A stretch of DNA of 64,000 nt from Mantis religiosa. Taxonomy: Eukaryota > Arthropoda > Insecta > Mantodea > Mantidae. The position numbers and the translations under genes were made by a program. The notes beneath the pieces were generated by a model that had not been told where the DNA came from, ran no database searches, and worked only from the letters and a program-made list of their open reading frames with translations. The stretch's first letter is position 1; every line of letters begins with the position of its first letter. Positions 39,590-50,300 of this stretch are shown here, piece by piece. The stretch is taken from contig CM060955.1 of assembly GCA_030765055.1 (NCBI GenBank), positions 158,943,243 to 159,007,242 of the forward strand, written 5' to 3'.

Positions 39590-40030
39590 AAACTAATCCT
39601 TATTTCACGTAAGCTTGCCCATTATCTCTTACCAATCACGTAACCTAATCACCTCTCATTGGCTGCTGTTGTGGTAAAGACTGTCGTGCGGTAAAAATTA
39701 GTTCGTTATTTAACATGGTGATATAACTATATGTGTTGGAAGAGAATTGTCAAATTCATATTTTCGTAACTGTTTTAATTAAATATATTACGCAACACAG
39801 TTGATTTATCTGAAATGCATGTTAATTCTTAAACGAAGTAGAGGAGGTTCCTTTGCTCTCAAGCACATGACACGATAGCATGTGCTTCAGCGGTACATAT
39901 TTGTTTATGACTTATCACTGACCTTGTTTTGAAATGGATTAGTCATATATCGCCATTCGAAGGTTGTTGTGCCTAGTGCGAAAACTAAATTATTTTATTG
40001 ATCGTTTATTGCGCATGTACTTATATGAAT
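39590..40030. other. Non-coding stretch
   Basis: No gene. A short hairpin (AAGCACATG / CATGTGCTT) lies near 39870. It may include the left end of the transposon relic that follows. Confidence 0.35.
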
Positions 40031-40031
40031 A

Positions 40032-40700
40032 ATGGCAGAGTCTACCGCCAGTTTTTCGCTGAAGTATCGCAAAGGTAAATCTTTACAAACAGGCGAAAAA
40101 AGAATTGTGTTGCATGTGTTTAATGCACTCATAGAGAAGAATCCATCTTTGTCAGTGAGAGAAGTCGAACAGCTGTGTTCTGAAGTTACAGGTGTGAGTG
40201 TTAGATCCGTAGGAACATTGCGATGTGAAATTGAGAAAACAGGAAAACTTACCATTCCAGGCAAAAGCAGGAATAAACAAAAGCGCGTGCTCGGAGAAAA
40301 TACGTGAAAAGTGCTGTGCGTAGTCATGTGTATAGTTTTTTCATTAGACACGAACTCCCTAACATAAATAACATTTCATTTGCTGTAAATGAGGATGCAG
40401 ATTCACCAAATTTCAGCAGATTGCTTATACAGCTGAGGTTTGTGAATGAAGAAAGAGGCATGAAAAATGTGCTAAAACAGAGGCGATATTGCTGTTTGGC
40501 GAAGACGTTATTTAAGGACAGTTAAGACTGTACCGAGATACAAGTCGCAAAATATACTACCTTGACGAGACTTGGGAGAATGAAGAATACAGGAAAAGTA
40601 AGGTATGGCGTGACACGACTTTTAAGACTGAAAGACAAGCATTTTTGAAAGGTATGTGTGCTAGTTTAAAAACTCCCAGTGGAAAAAGCCGAAAACCTTT
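40032..40700 (+). pseudogene. IS630/Tc1-superfamily transposase, partial and frameshifted
   Basis: From the ATG at 40032 the N-terminal region reads YRKGKSLQTGEKRIVLHVFN, EKNPSLSVREVEQLCSEVTG and IPGKSRNKQKRV. After a frame change near 40300 comes KSAVRSHVYSFFIRHELPN. After another, DIAVWRRRYLRTVKTV and YYLDETWENEEYRKSKVW follow, where LDETW carries the first catalytic Asp. This matches a DDE-superfamily transposase class common in hemipteroid and other insects (inference from motif order). It ends near 40700 without the remaining catalytic residues. Related pieces are at 25560-25895 and, for the catalytic end, 58534-58680. Confidence 0.65.
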
Positions 40701-40704
40701 CATT

Positions 40705-41390
40705 ATAAACTTGTTTCAGTTACATTGCTCAGTCATTCCGTTTCAACTTGCTCATTTCATTATAAACTTGTATTTTTGCATGCCTTCATATTCTTATCTG
40801 TATGATTTTATCTATCTTCCCGGCAATTATTATGACGTTTACTACTGGTTTAAATGTGACGGGAAGGCACCGCCTATGTCCTATGGCGCGAAAGCATTAG
40901 CCAATTAGGACGAGGGGGAAGGTAGTTGAACGCGGAGTGATACACGTCAGTGGGGCAAGGTTATATGAAACAGAGTATAAAGAATATGCTACTCGGAAAA
41001 GTAATGACAGGTGCACCAAAACCCTTACTTGCACATTTCTGACCGCAGAGCTAAGCACATATGTGACTCGCTAACAGGCGCATGTTGTACTATTTACAAC
41101 ATTCAACACCACCTTACCTATAATGAACTAAGTCAACTGAGAACAATAAGGAAAGAAACAACAGCAGTCATCACATTGTCGAGTAAGCATCAACAATGGA
41201 ATACATCATGCTGGCGATGCAAAAACAAACAATAAATACCGCTGGTGTACTTATGATGACGCACCTGCCGGAAGGTTCAACTATTCAGTTAATGTGGCTT
41301 GTTTCCCTTTTCTTGCATTAAATGCAACATCTCATTTTGCAAAACACATTAATGAACTTAGTTTTGTCACTACAAATTTTTTACACTGAT
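40705..41390. other. Non-coding stretch
   Basis: Nothing recognised. Possibly the remaining, unreadable part of the transposon above. Confidence 0.35.
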
Positions 41391-41394
41391 GAAT

Positions 41395-41490
41395 TTGGCC
41401 TTGTAGGCACTACAAGAGGTCCAGAGTTTGAATCTAGGTCAGGGTCAGTTATTTGGATAAGTTTTTTCCTGGGGTTTTCCGTCACTGATA
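41395..41490 (+). repeat. SINE family 1 head fragment
   Basis: AAGAGGTCCAGAGTTTGAAT and CAGGGTCAGTTATTTGGATA match the head and start of the body. The rest is missing. Confidence 0.7.
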
Positions 41491-41574
41491 TCTATACATA
41501 GCATGTATAAGCAATTCCTACATCGGGAGCAAATAAGGTTTTGGTTTTATGCCTATTAAGTGCTACCTCTTCCA

Positions 41575-41880
41575 TGAATTTTACTTTCTTCTTTCTTCCA
41601 TGGCTGCCTGGGCAACTTCCTATTGTGCATCTTGCCAAGAGGAACTGATGCTCGCTTGATTATGCATTGGCCATTGCATTTTTAGCCAATCATCTTTTAA
41701 ATAGGGACCCTGCTCCAAACTGCCCACTTTGTGGCAATGTCCTCTTGGTCCACTGGAACGTCTTCACCGGTCTCTCCAGCTGCCAGTCAGCTTGGCAGAA
41801 GTACTGGCAGACGACCAGAATGCGGTGGCCAAGGTTTTTAGATTGATTTTAAATGTTAATTTTAGCATCTAGTCAGATAT
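41575..41880 (+). pseudogene. Jockey-type LINE C-terminal fragment with zinc knuckle
   Basis: The + strand translation reads LARLRVGHCIF, SKLPTLWQCPLGPLERLHRS-like and LAEVLADDQNAVAKVF with frame changes. This is the C-terminal end of Jockey-group RT ORFs, where an R-GH helix is followed by CP-C-----H---C and a final helix. It has decayed and lost its 5' part. Confidence 0.5.
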
Positions 41881-42164
41881 GCCTTTTAACCTTTTATTCT
41901 TTTAGATCTTGACATATGTATCTTTTACTTATGCTTTTACCTCTACTGAAGGTTTTTAGCCATCCTTTAGATCGCTCTTCTTAGAATGCTTGGGTTTTTA
42001 GGGGCTCTAATGACTGTGCAGTTGAGGTCTTAAACATAATCATCATCCATGGCTGATTAAAAGCAGCTGAGAACTGAAAGACATAACTGCGGCTCAACAG
42101 CAAACACCAGACACTGAAAATTATATTTACCAGATTGAAAGAACAATTTAACATCAAGCAAACA

Positions 42165-42560
42165 GAAAAAGTGGAGAAAAGTATATACAAGGTTGACTCA
42201 CTTGCCTAATTTTAGTAACAATGGCACTCCACTTTCTGAAATACTTCTTTTTATTCTATATAGAAAAAAATCTGCTGTAGCAGCACATTTCTGGGATCTT
42301 AACCACAACATAGAACATAAAACCCAACTGCAAACTCAGTTCACTTAAACCTCTGGGGAAACAAAGAGATACGAAACATTCAATGAATTTTGACATTCCA
42401 TCGGAAGAAAATATTTTACTTAGCCTCATTGGATCACCACAAGACGTCTCACCTCCAGAGAATCATACTCAGCTGCAATACTAAAGTACTAGCCAGTCGA
42501 CAATTTCTTGATAATGCCTTCCAGTGCACAGGCGAAACACGGAAGAAAATTTGTGGCGTT
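42165..42560 (+). pseudogene. PLE terminal segment plus GIY-YIG end fragment
   Basis: A terminal segment (42170-42215, inverted copy of 36640-36700) is followed by KSAVAAHFWDLNHNIE, the histidine/asparagine region of the GIY-YIG domain. A decayed C-terminus comes next. At about 42508-42546 TTGATAATGCC pairs with GGCGAAAC in the manner of a hammerhead core. Several frame breaks; a relic. Confidence 0.6.
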
Positions 42561-42962
42561 AAGTACCGAATGTCTGTCGACTCATAGTATAATTTTAATT
42601 ATCATAGTTACTTCTCACTTGTTACAACCTGTATTTGACATTTTGAAGCAAAGGTCTTTTTCTTTTGTTTCCATAGCTGAAAGCTGTCTGCTCACCTTGC
42701 ATCTTCATCAGTGGCGAAAAGGAAAATGTGCCTCGAGTTACTCTCAAGATAGCATGTGACATGCTCATTAAACTATGTGAAACTCCGTTGTATTTCATAA
42801 AATTTTAATATGTATAACTGCAAATTGCGTATAAATGCATTCCATATAAATAAGTTCTATTAACATGTTTCTAAACTAAATTTTTTCCGGGACCTGCAAA
42901 TAAATGCAAATGATTTATTTATTTATTTATGTTGCAAATTACTGTTGATTAAGGCTTCACGA

Positions 42963-43979
42963 GTGATCAGCCGCTTCAAATTTAAGAAGATAAAGCTTTC
43001 GACCATTTTACACTCCATGGCCTTCATCAGGAACTGAGTAATTGCTACAAAATGCGACCCTATTCATATATTAATCGGTGGGCAGAGCATGCCCTGCCCT
43101 GGCCAATGACCGAGTGACAATGTTAGATAGGCTCGGCTGGCAATGGACACAGCTACCAGCTGCTTTGGCATTTTCTGTGAGGTTCATCACTCAACGTGTG
43201 TGGTAGTTACTGTCGTTTTCTGCGCGGTCCGTCACTTGAACCGTGCAGTTGGTGTCTGCACTCAAAATGCTTTTGATGGCCGGTGTCCAAGCTGGGCTCA
43301 GTTGAAGATTGGAATCCCTATTGAAATTGAACGGATGTGCTTTTAGCTGAATGGCGTCCTTAATGATGCTGTCAAAGTATTTGTCGATTTGTTCCAGATC
43401 TGTAAAGCTGTTAAAGTCGATTTTATGGACCTGCTCTATGCAATGTTGGGCTACTGCTGACAAGGAGCACCAGCGTAATATCAGGCTCCTATAACCTGGA
43501 AAGTCAGCAGTAGCCCAACATTGCATAGAGCAGGTCCATAAAATCGACTTTAACAGCATTACAGTCTTGGAACAAACCGACAAATACTTTGACAGGATCA
43601 TTAAGGAGGCCATTCAGATAAAAGCACATCCATTCAATTTCAATAGGGATTCTGGTCTTCAACTAAGCCCAGCCTGGATACTGGCCATCAAAAGCATTTT
43701 GACTGCATGGTTCAAGTGACGGACGGCGCAGATAACAGTAACCACAACCACACGCGTTCGGTGACGAAACACAGAAAATGCCAAAGCAGATGGTAGCTGT
43801 GTCCATCGCCCTCCAAGCCAATCTAACATTGTCACTCGGTCATTGGCCAGGGCAGGGCATGCTCCGCCCGATTAATATATGTATAGGGTCATGTTTCGCA
43901 GCAATTACTCAGTTCCTGATAGTCATGGAGTGTAAAATGGCTGAAAGCTCAATCTTCTTAAATTTGACGCGGCTGATCA
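42963..43979. mobile_element. Large inverted repeat of a PLE 3' end (family D)
   Basis: The left arm 42963-43470 and right arm 43498-43979 are inverted copies. Shared words include TCAGCAGTAGCCCAACATTG (right) and its inverse (left), and the outer GTGATCAGCCGC / GCGGCTGATCAC. Each arm codes, pointing outward, SAVAQHCIEQVHKIDFNS, DKYFD-IIK-AIQ-KAHPF and NFNRDS-LQLSPAW. That is the end of a PLE GIY-YIG nuclease of a different lineage from families A-C. The 27-bp centre joins the arms. Both arms are broken copies. Confidence 0.75.
42986..43031 (-). ncRNA. Hammerhead-like motif at PLE family D end
   Basis: On the minus strand, CTGATGA (43030-43024) is followed after one base by GGCCAT, which pairs with ATGGTC (with one G-U) across a ten-base loop, then GAAAG. 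A clear stem I is not seen. The matching place in the other arm (about 43917-43962) has lost the core. Confidence 0.4.
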
Positions 43980-43984
43980 CCAGT

Positions 43985-44995
43985 GAAGCCTTAATAACGC
44001 TCGCTGCGAAATCTTCAAGTCTTATATATAACTATTACATTTAAGCAGGTTCAACTGTAATTGGAAATTATTTCTGGACTATTACACAGCAGTCTGAAGA
44101 TGTTCAACATTTTGTCAACTAGACATCTTCAGTAGCACCATCAAAGACTGTGGATAAAGTTTTTCTGCACCACATGTATGGTGAGGCTGGCTGCTTCTAT
44201 TACTTTACTAGCTTCTGAGTGGCTCAATCAGCTACTAAGGAGCTCTGAAAAACAAAATGTATGCAAACAACCCCTGGACGATAGACAAACTGGAAGAGAA
44301 TTTGTGATAACACCTCTCCTCAGAATTAATGTGAATTAAAATACTGCCTGTAGTGTAACAATGCCTGGATATTGATGGAGGGCACTGCCAGAGCTTGCTA
44401 TAAACAGCCAAATCTAGTAACTATGCAATACTTACATAGGAAGTTACATAATATTCCATTTACATGATAGGCAGTGACATGTACTGGTTTTATCATACCT
44501 GGTACCTTAGACACCTACTTTATCTTTGTTGTCTACTCTCATTTACTAAATATATTGGAATAAAACTAGAATATTGTTAGGAATTGGAGAAGAAAGGATA
44601 AGGATTGAAACTAAATCAAAATAAGAAATAACTTCAACAGTTTTGCTGTGCATCAAATAACCATTATATATTCACCGGTCTAATAGCAACTGGGAATTTC
44701 TTATTCTTATAAAACAAAATATTTTTATGCAATAACATGGCAGTATAACTTCTTGAGAATGCTTCCTATAAATGTTGACTTATCCACGTTCAAGTTTACC
44801 TAATGTTTCTTTACTATGATACACAATGAACATTTGTTTTTTCAATTTAGCTACCAATTTTAACTTCAAGTGGTTACACATTGATATATCTGCAACATTT
44901 AACTTTCAACATCTTTCCATATTGATTGGTGACAGTGAATACACGTCTTTCAAGCCAGTGATGAGAAGTGAAAATGCTGGCACCTACTGTTCTGT
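43985..44995. other. Non-coding stretch downstream of enolase
   Basis: No gene recognised. The enolase 3' UTR (minus strand) must lie in the right part, but I see no convincing polyadenylation hexamer. Confidence 0.4.
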
Positions 44996-44999
44996 TTGC

Positions 45000-45122
45000 T
45001 TACAAAGGCTTGCGGAAGTTCTTGCCTGCAAACTTAGCCGAAGCACCAAGCTCCTCTTCAATGCGAAGCAACTGATTGTATTTTGCCAATCTCTCTGATC
45101 GGCATGGGGCACCAGTTTTTAT
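45000..45122 (-). CDS. Eno: Enolase last exon
   Basis: Acceptor GCCACAG precedes IKTGAPCRSERLAKYNQLLR. The exon goes on IEEELGASAKFAGKNFRKPL and stops TAA at 45002-45000. It is 40 codons plus stop, phase 0. The terminal helix and the CRSERLAKYNQ segment are strongly conserved in animal enolases. Confidence 0.95.
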   Translation of the reverse strand: MKTGAPCRSERLAKYNQLLRIEEELGASAKFAGKNFRKPL

Positions 45123-45719
45123 CTGTGGCACAAGTACACAAATTAATGTATAAAATTCTATCACATGACAATATGTCAGCCATTTTAAACACAAGATTTA
45201 CTTAAATTAACCCCCATCCCACCAATATGGGACATAACTTTTGGTTCAAAGTTATTAAATTTCCAAATAATGTAAGTTGCAAGTAACTGTATGGTTTTAA
45301 ACCTGTACAAAGATTTTATGTGGGGCAAGCTTGATGTACAAATTCAAGTCAGTTTAAACACAAATTGGTTACAAGGTTAAAAACTTTCAGACCTGAAATC
45401 AGTAAAATCTTACTTTGATCAACAAAACAATTTTGCTGCATAAAATGTTCAGTACAATATACAAAAATTACATGTCAAGTAAATGGAAATTCCATATAAA
45501 CATTGCATGCTAAGAACTAAGCGATACTTATCAGTACAAAATTGAATCGAGAATATATTGACACATTGCTTCACTCACACTGTTTATTCACAGGACATGT
45601 TTCAAGAGCTCTTGCTCCTATCCTATACTTATCAGGTCGAGAATGCATATTGGGAATACGAGATCTGATAAGTGACTTAGTTTGTGGTTAGCCAATTACT
45701 TTTGGCAATGCTTGGAGGG

Positions 45720-45764
<45 letters not shown>

Positions 45765-47341
45765 TTTCAGCAGGATGAGTAACATACATCAACAGTCTCT
45801 CATGGCTTCACCACACGTAAACAAACAAAAGAATTCACTTTCAAATCACTACACAATTATAAGTTCTCAACTTGCAACTCGATACAGTTCAAATGTCCAC
45901 ACAACTCCCACACTGCACGAAAACTGACCATTGACAACTGCCCTAACTGGCTAGTAGCAGCTCCTTTTATACCTCCACCTTCTTTCCAGAAACTTGTTGA
46001 CGCTTCACGGCCTTACATGAAGCATCGAGAGGAGAGAACTACCGAGACATCTCTCCTCTCCCCACCCCTGTTCCTCCCTTGGCAAGTGCCAAGCACTAGC
46101 ATGTGCATGGGCGTGGCTTGGGGCATTTTCTGTCTCTTTTTCCCCACTTTCTCTCTCTCTACATTTGCTTAAGTGCAGGCAGCCAACAGCAAACAATGCC
46201 TGGCAACAATATTCACTAATAAAAGTTAAGAAAATAAAGATAAATCTAAAACTCAAAACTGAGCAATAGTGGGGGAAATTCCGGAGATGACCAAGAATTT
46301 TGTGAACAGATCACTCAGTAATATACACTGAAAATGTTAGCATGCATATAAGTGTGCTTAAGCTTTCAGCACCAAAGAGGATAACCATGCATAACAGTAA
46401 CTGTATGCATGAAAGTCTACTTAACCATCAGTGAAAGATTTAGCACGCATATCAGAACACTAGTTCAGCAATCGGCACCTAAAAGGTGAGCACACATATT
46501 ATATTGCTAGTAATTCAACTCCGTAAAGCTCAACACGTACCATATCAATAAGTAATCAACCAACATTCGTCAAACTAAATAGGGTGGCAAGTAGCGCCGA
46601 TTTATAGGTGTGAATGAAGTACTATTTGAATAATTGCTATGTTTATTTTTCTGGGAAATACAGGTGATGTCAGGACATACCCACATCCTGCAGGAAAGAA
46701 GAGATCTCATGCCGAGCAACCTCAAGAAAAACCTTGACACGTTCCCTATCTCCAAACCTCTATTCCATCTCCAGCCATCATTACTAAATTATGAGGTGTT
46801 GAGTGATGGGAGAACTATAACACACTGCCTCATAAATTGGCAACCAATGTGTTAACAGCCTCATCTGATAGTCAAAGAAGAAATTAAATTTATCACTGTA
46901 GGACAACTATGAGACTGGATATCACAGCAGATACAAATTGAAGATAAAATTCTTCAGATGCAGTCCTCCTGATTCAGAAAGTTTGTTCTAAGTTATATAT
47001 GGACATAACAATAACAAGTGAAAAGAAGCAGAATTAAAATTACATTAGATCAGCTCTTACCTGTCCTGTACACAGTCCAACAACAAGATCAGCAATGAAG
47101 GTGTCTTCAGTCTCACCAGAACGATGAGACACCATGATGCCCCAACCATTTGATTTCGCCAAGTTGTATGCCTTGATTGATTCTGTTACGGACCCAATCT
47201 GGTTTACTTTCAACAGCAAACAATTGCAGGCTTTCTTCTCTACTGCCATCTGAATTCTCTTGGGATTTGTGACTGTCAAGTCATCACCAACAATCTGGAA
47301 CATTTTCATTAAGTGAAAAAGTAGAATTAGACTGGAGATCG

Positions 47342-47378
<37 letters not shown>

Positions 47379-50300
47379 CACTGTAATGAACTGTATCACA
47401 TATATTTGCAGAGGCTTTCATTGCTGGTATTGTGAAGAATAAAGTCACTTTCTGGGTTTGTGTGCCATGGTCCAGGAGGATTGAAACATACCAAATTTTG
47501 CCACAGAATGTGTTTGGCATCTTCAAAAGGTGATCCCTACTTGTCAGAGCTTGAATGAATTAACAGCAGCTGGCGCACTTTTATATTGAATTCAAATGAA
47601 GGAATTTAATTTATTTATAGAATTTGTTATTTACAAGATTTGGTTCTTTCTAATATGCGATGCAGCAATTTTTTTCTAATTCCTTCACACTTTTTGATGT
47701 TTTTATATATAGCCATTATTTTTTAATATAATTTCTGTACTTTTTAGTGCAATTTTATGTTGGAGGGCATTCTTTTAACGTTATTGTTTATTTACTTACC
47801 GCATAATGTAGCCATATTAAAGAATTCAGTGCAGCCAAACTATGCTTGTTTCTCCACTGAACATAATGCTACTAACAGTCTTACTTGTCCCAAAATTACA
47901 CTATCTAGCAGACTAACACAGAGTAGTACCTAAATTGCACCACATAGCTAACTAAACACTAACATGGTTTAAGCAGGTTAAGAAATCGCCTGGTCAAATT
48001 TTGTTACTCATGCACTGCTTTGCACATAAACAATCCTACAACACGACGATAATGGAGTGCTCCGTAGGAAATACATGTATGAGTTCACGGACTGTATCGG
48101 ACTGGTTCGGCTGCTGCCGCGAAGTGTGCATGTCAAATGACATCAAGTATACTGCAAGGGGGAAATTGACAGTCCCGGTCACGTTGTTCAAATCGACGAA
48201 TGCAAAATTGGACGACGCAAGTTTTACCGTGGGCGCTGCAATTAGACTGTAGAGTGTATTTGCATCCCTCCTGTTGATGGGGTATATCGTCATCCGCACC
48301 TCATTCATTTCCACATCAATCATTCCCAAGATCCAGTTGTCCTCTACAACGCACCCACGATGAAACTTGCGTCGTCCTATTTTGCATTCCTCAATTTCAA
48401 AGACATGGCCGGGACCACCAATTTCCCCCCTTGCAGTATACTTGGTGTTGACATCATGCATACTTCGTGGCAGTAGCCGAACCAGTCCCATACAGTCTGT
48501 GAACTCATACATTTCCTATGGAGCACTCAATTATCGCCGTGTCATAGGATTGTTTATGTGCAAAGCAGTGCATGAGTAACAAAATTTGATCGGGCAATAA
48601 CTTAGCCTGCTCAAACCATGTTCCTTTGCACACAGACTGCATCACCTATGTATGGGGCATTTTTGCAGAGGTTGGCTACAAGTTTTACATATCTTTCTCA
48701 TAATGGCTGCAACAAGAGAACCAGCTGGTCGTCTGCTTGCACATGCATATATGTGCACCTTCAGACTTAGAAAATATTCTCGCATCGCACAAAAAACAAC
48801 TTCTCCCAAGATTTTATCTACATTACATATTTCTTGTCAAGTTGTGTAAATTTTGATGCCATTTTCCTTTTTAACCTTGCTAGCTCAGTCTGCTTGGCTC
48901 CCCCAGGTGTTTTAGCATTGCTGAGTAGCATAGTCACCGTTCTATACTCTAATTTGCTATCGCTTTCGCCTTGTCCCAGCATATTTTCTTTTCCACTCTT
49001 TACTTTCTTATCCACTTCCATTTAGCTTTCCAAAACAGGTTCTCTATATTTCTATTTCTACTTTCATTTATACCCGTAAGCATTTTTATGGCTATCAGCT
49101 CACTTTGCATCTTTTTCCATTTCTTCTCCCATACTTCCTGTCTCCAGCTGCTAGCTCCTTGCATTCTATACAAAACTGATTAAGATTGCGATTTCGTGAA
49201 AGGTTTTCACATCGTCCGCCAAAGCCACTGCCACTGCCACCCGCCCCCCCCCCCCCATTATTACTATTACTACTATTATTTATAATTTTCCTTGTTTTCA
49301 TCATTTTTATTTTTATGTTGTTTTTCTGTATGTTTACAAATACACAATACACATAAACACCATGCCCTAGGCGGGACTTGAACCCGCGACCCTCTGTGCA
49401 GAGGAATGCTGGAGACATGCGCTCTAACGACTCCGAGCACTTGCATCGAATACACCCAAATGTTCTCGTTTGTAGTATCCGAGAACTTGTTTTTGAAAAC
49501 AAGTAAATGTTCTGGATCTTTCTAAATAAAATAAATATTTAATATTCCTTATTTTTATTATTATGTTGTTTTTCTGTATTTTAACACATAGTCAGTATAA
49601 ATAAATACCATAACCAACGCACCACTTGAACCCGCAACCCTCTATGCAGTGGAATGCCAGATATCTGCTCCAGCGACCCCAAACACTTGCATTGAATAAA
49701 TGCATATGTTCTCGTTTGTAGCATCCGAGACCTTTATTTCAAATACAAGCAAATGAAATTGATTCGCAGCATGTGACATCATCCGAGAACTTGCATTCAA
49801 ATGCAGACAAGTGTTCTCGATTTGCAGCATGTGACATCATCCGAGTGACTTCATCCGGGAACTTGTATTCGAATGAAAGTTTCAATTCTTCAAAGTATAC
49901 AAATACAGTGTATTTGATTCTCAAAATCATTCAATTCTGCCCAACACTAATTTGTATATATTTGTTTGCTTCACTGTTGACAGCTTCACATTTAATGTGT
50001 TCTTTCCACTCTGTCAGAATATGAACTCTACTTTCTGTTTCTCCTCATAATTCATATATTTCTACCCTGCTACTTCTTAGTCTCCTTAAGAACATCAATC
50101 CTGGTGCCTGCCTCGGTAGCGTAGATGGCAGCACGTCTGCCTCATGTTCAAGAAAATGGTCCCGAGTTCGAATCTTGGTCAGGGTGAGTAACTTGGATAA
50201 GATTTTTTCTGGGGTTTTCCTTTATTCTAAAAGACTAATGTCGGGTAACTAAGCTCCATGGACCCTGGGCCCATTTGAGCATCATTTCACCCACTCCATC

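Noticed and set aside
43191..43613. 140-codon minus-strand frame as a new gene
   Set aside because: It runs through the centre of the PLE inverted repeat. Only the part from about 43470 down is real PLE coding sequence.
45682..45927. Frame with a poly-lysine run
   Set aside because: The lysines are the 43-base poly(A) tract; not a gene.
48036..48512. 158-codon minus-strand protein as a single gene
   Set aside because: Its second half is the reverse complement of a diverged copy of its first half. It arises from the Merlin inverted repeat.
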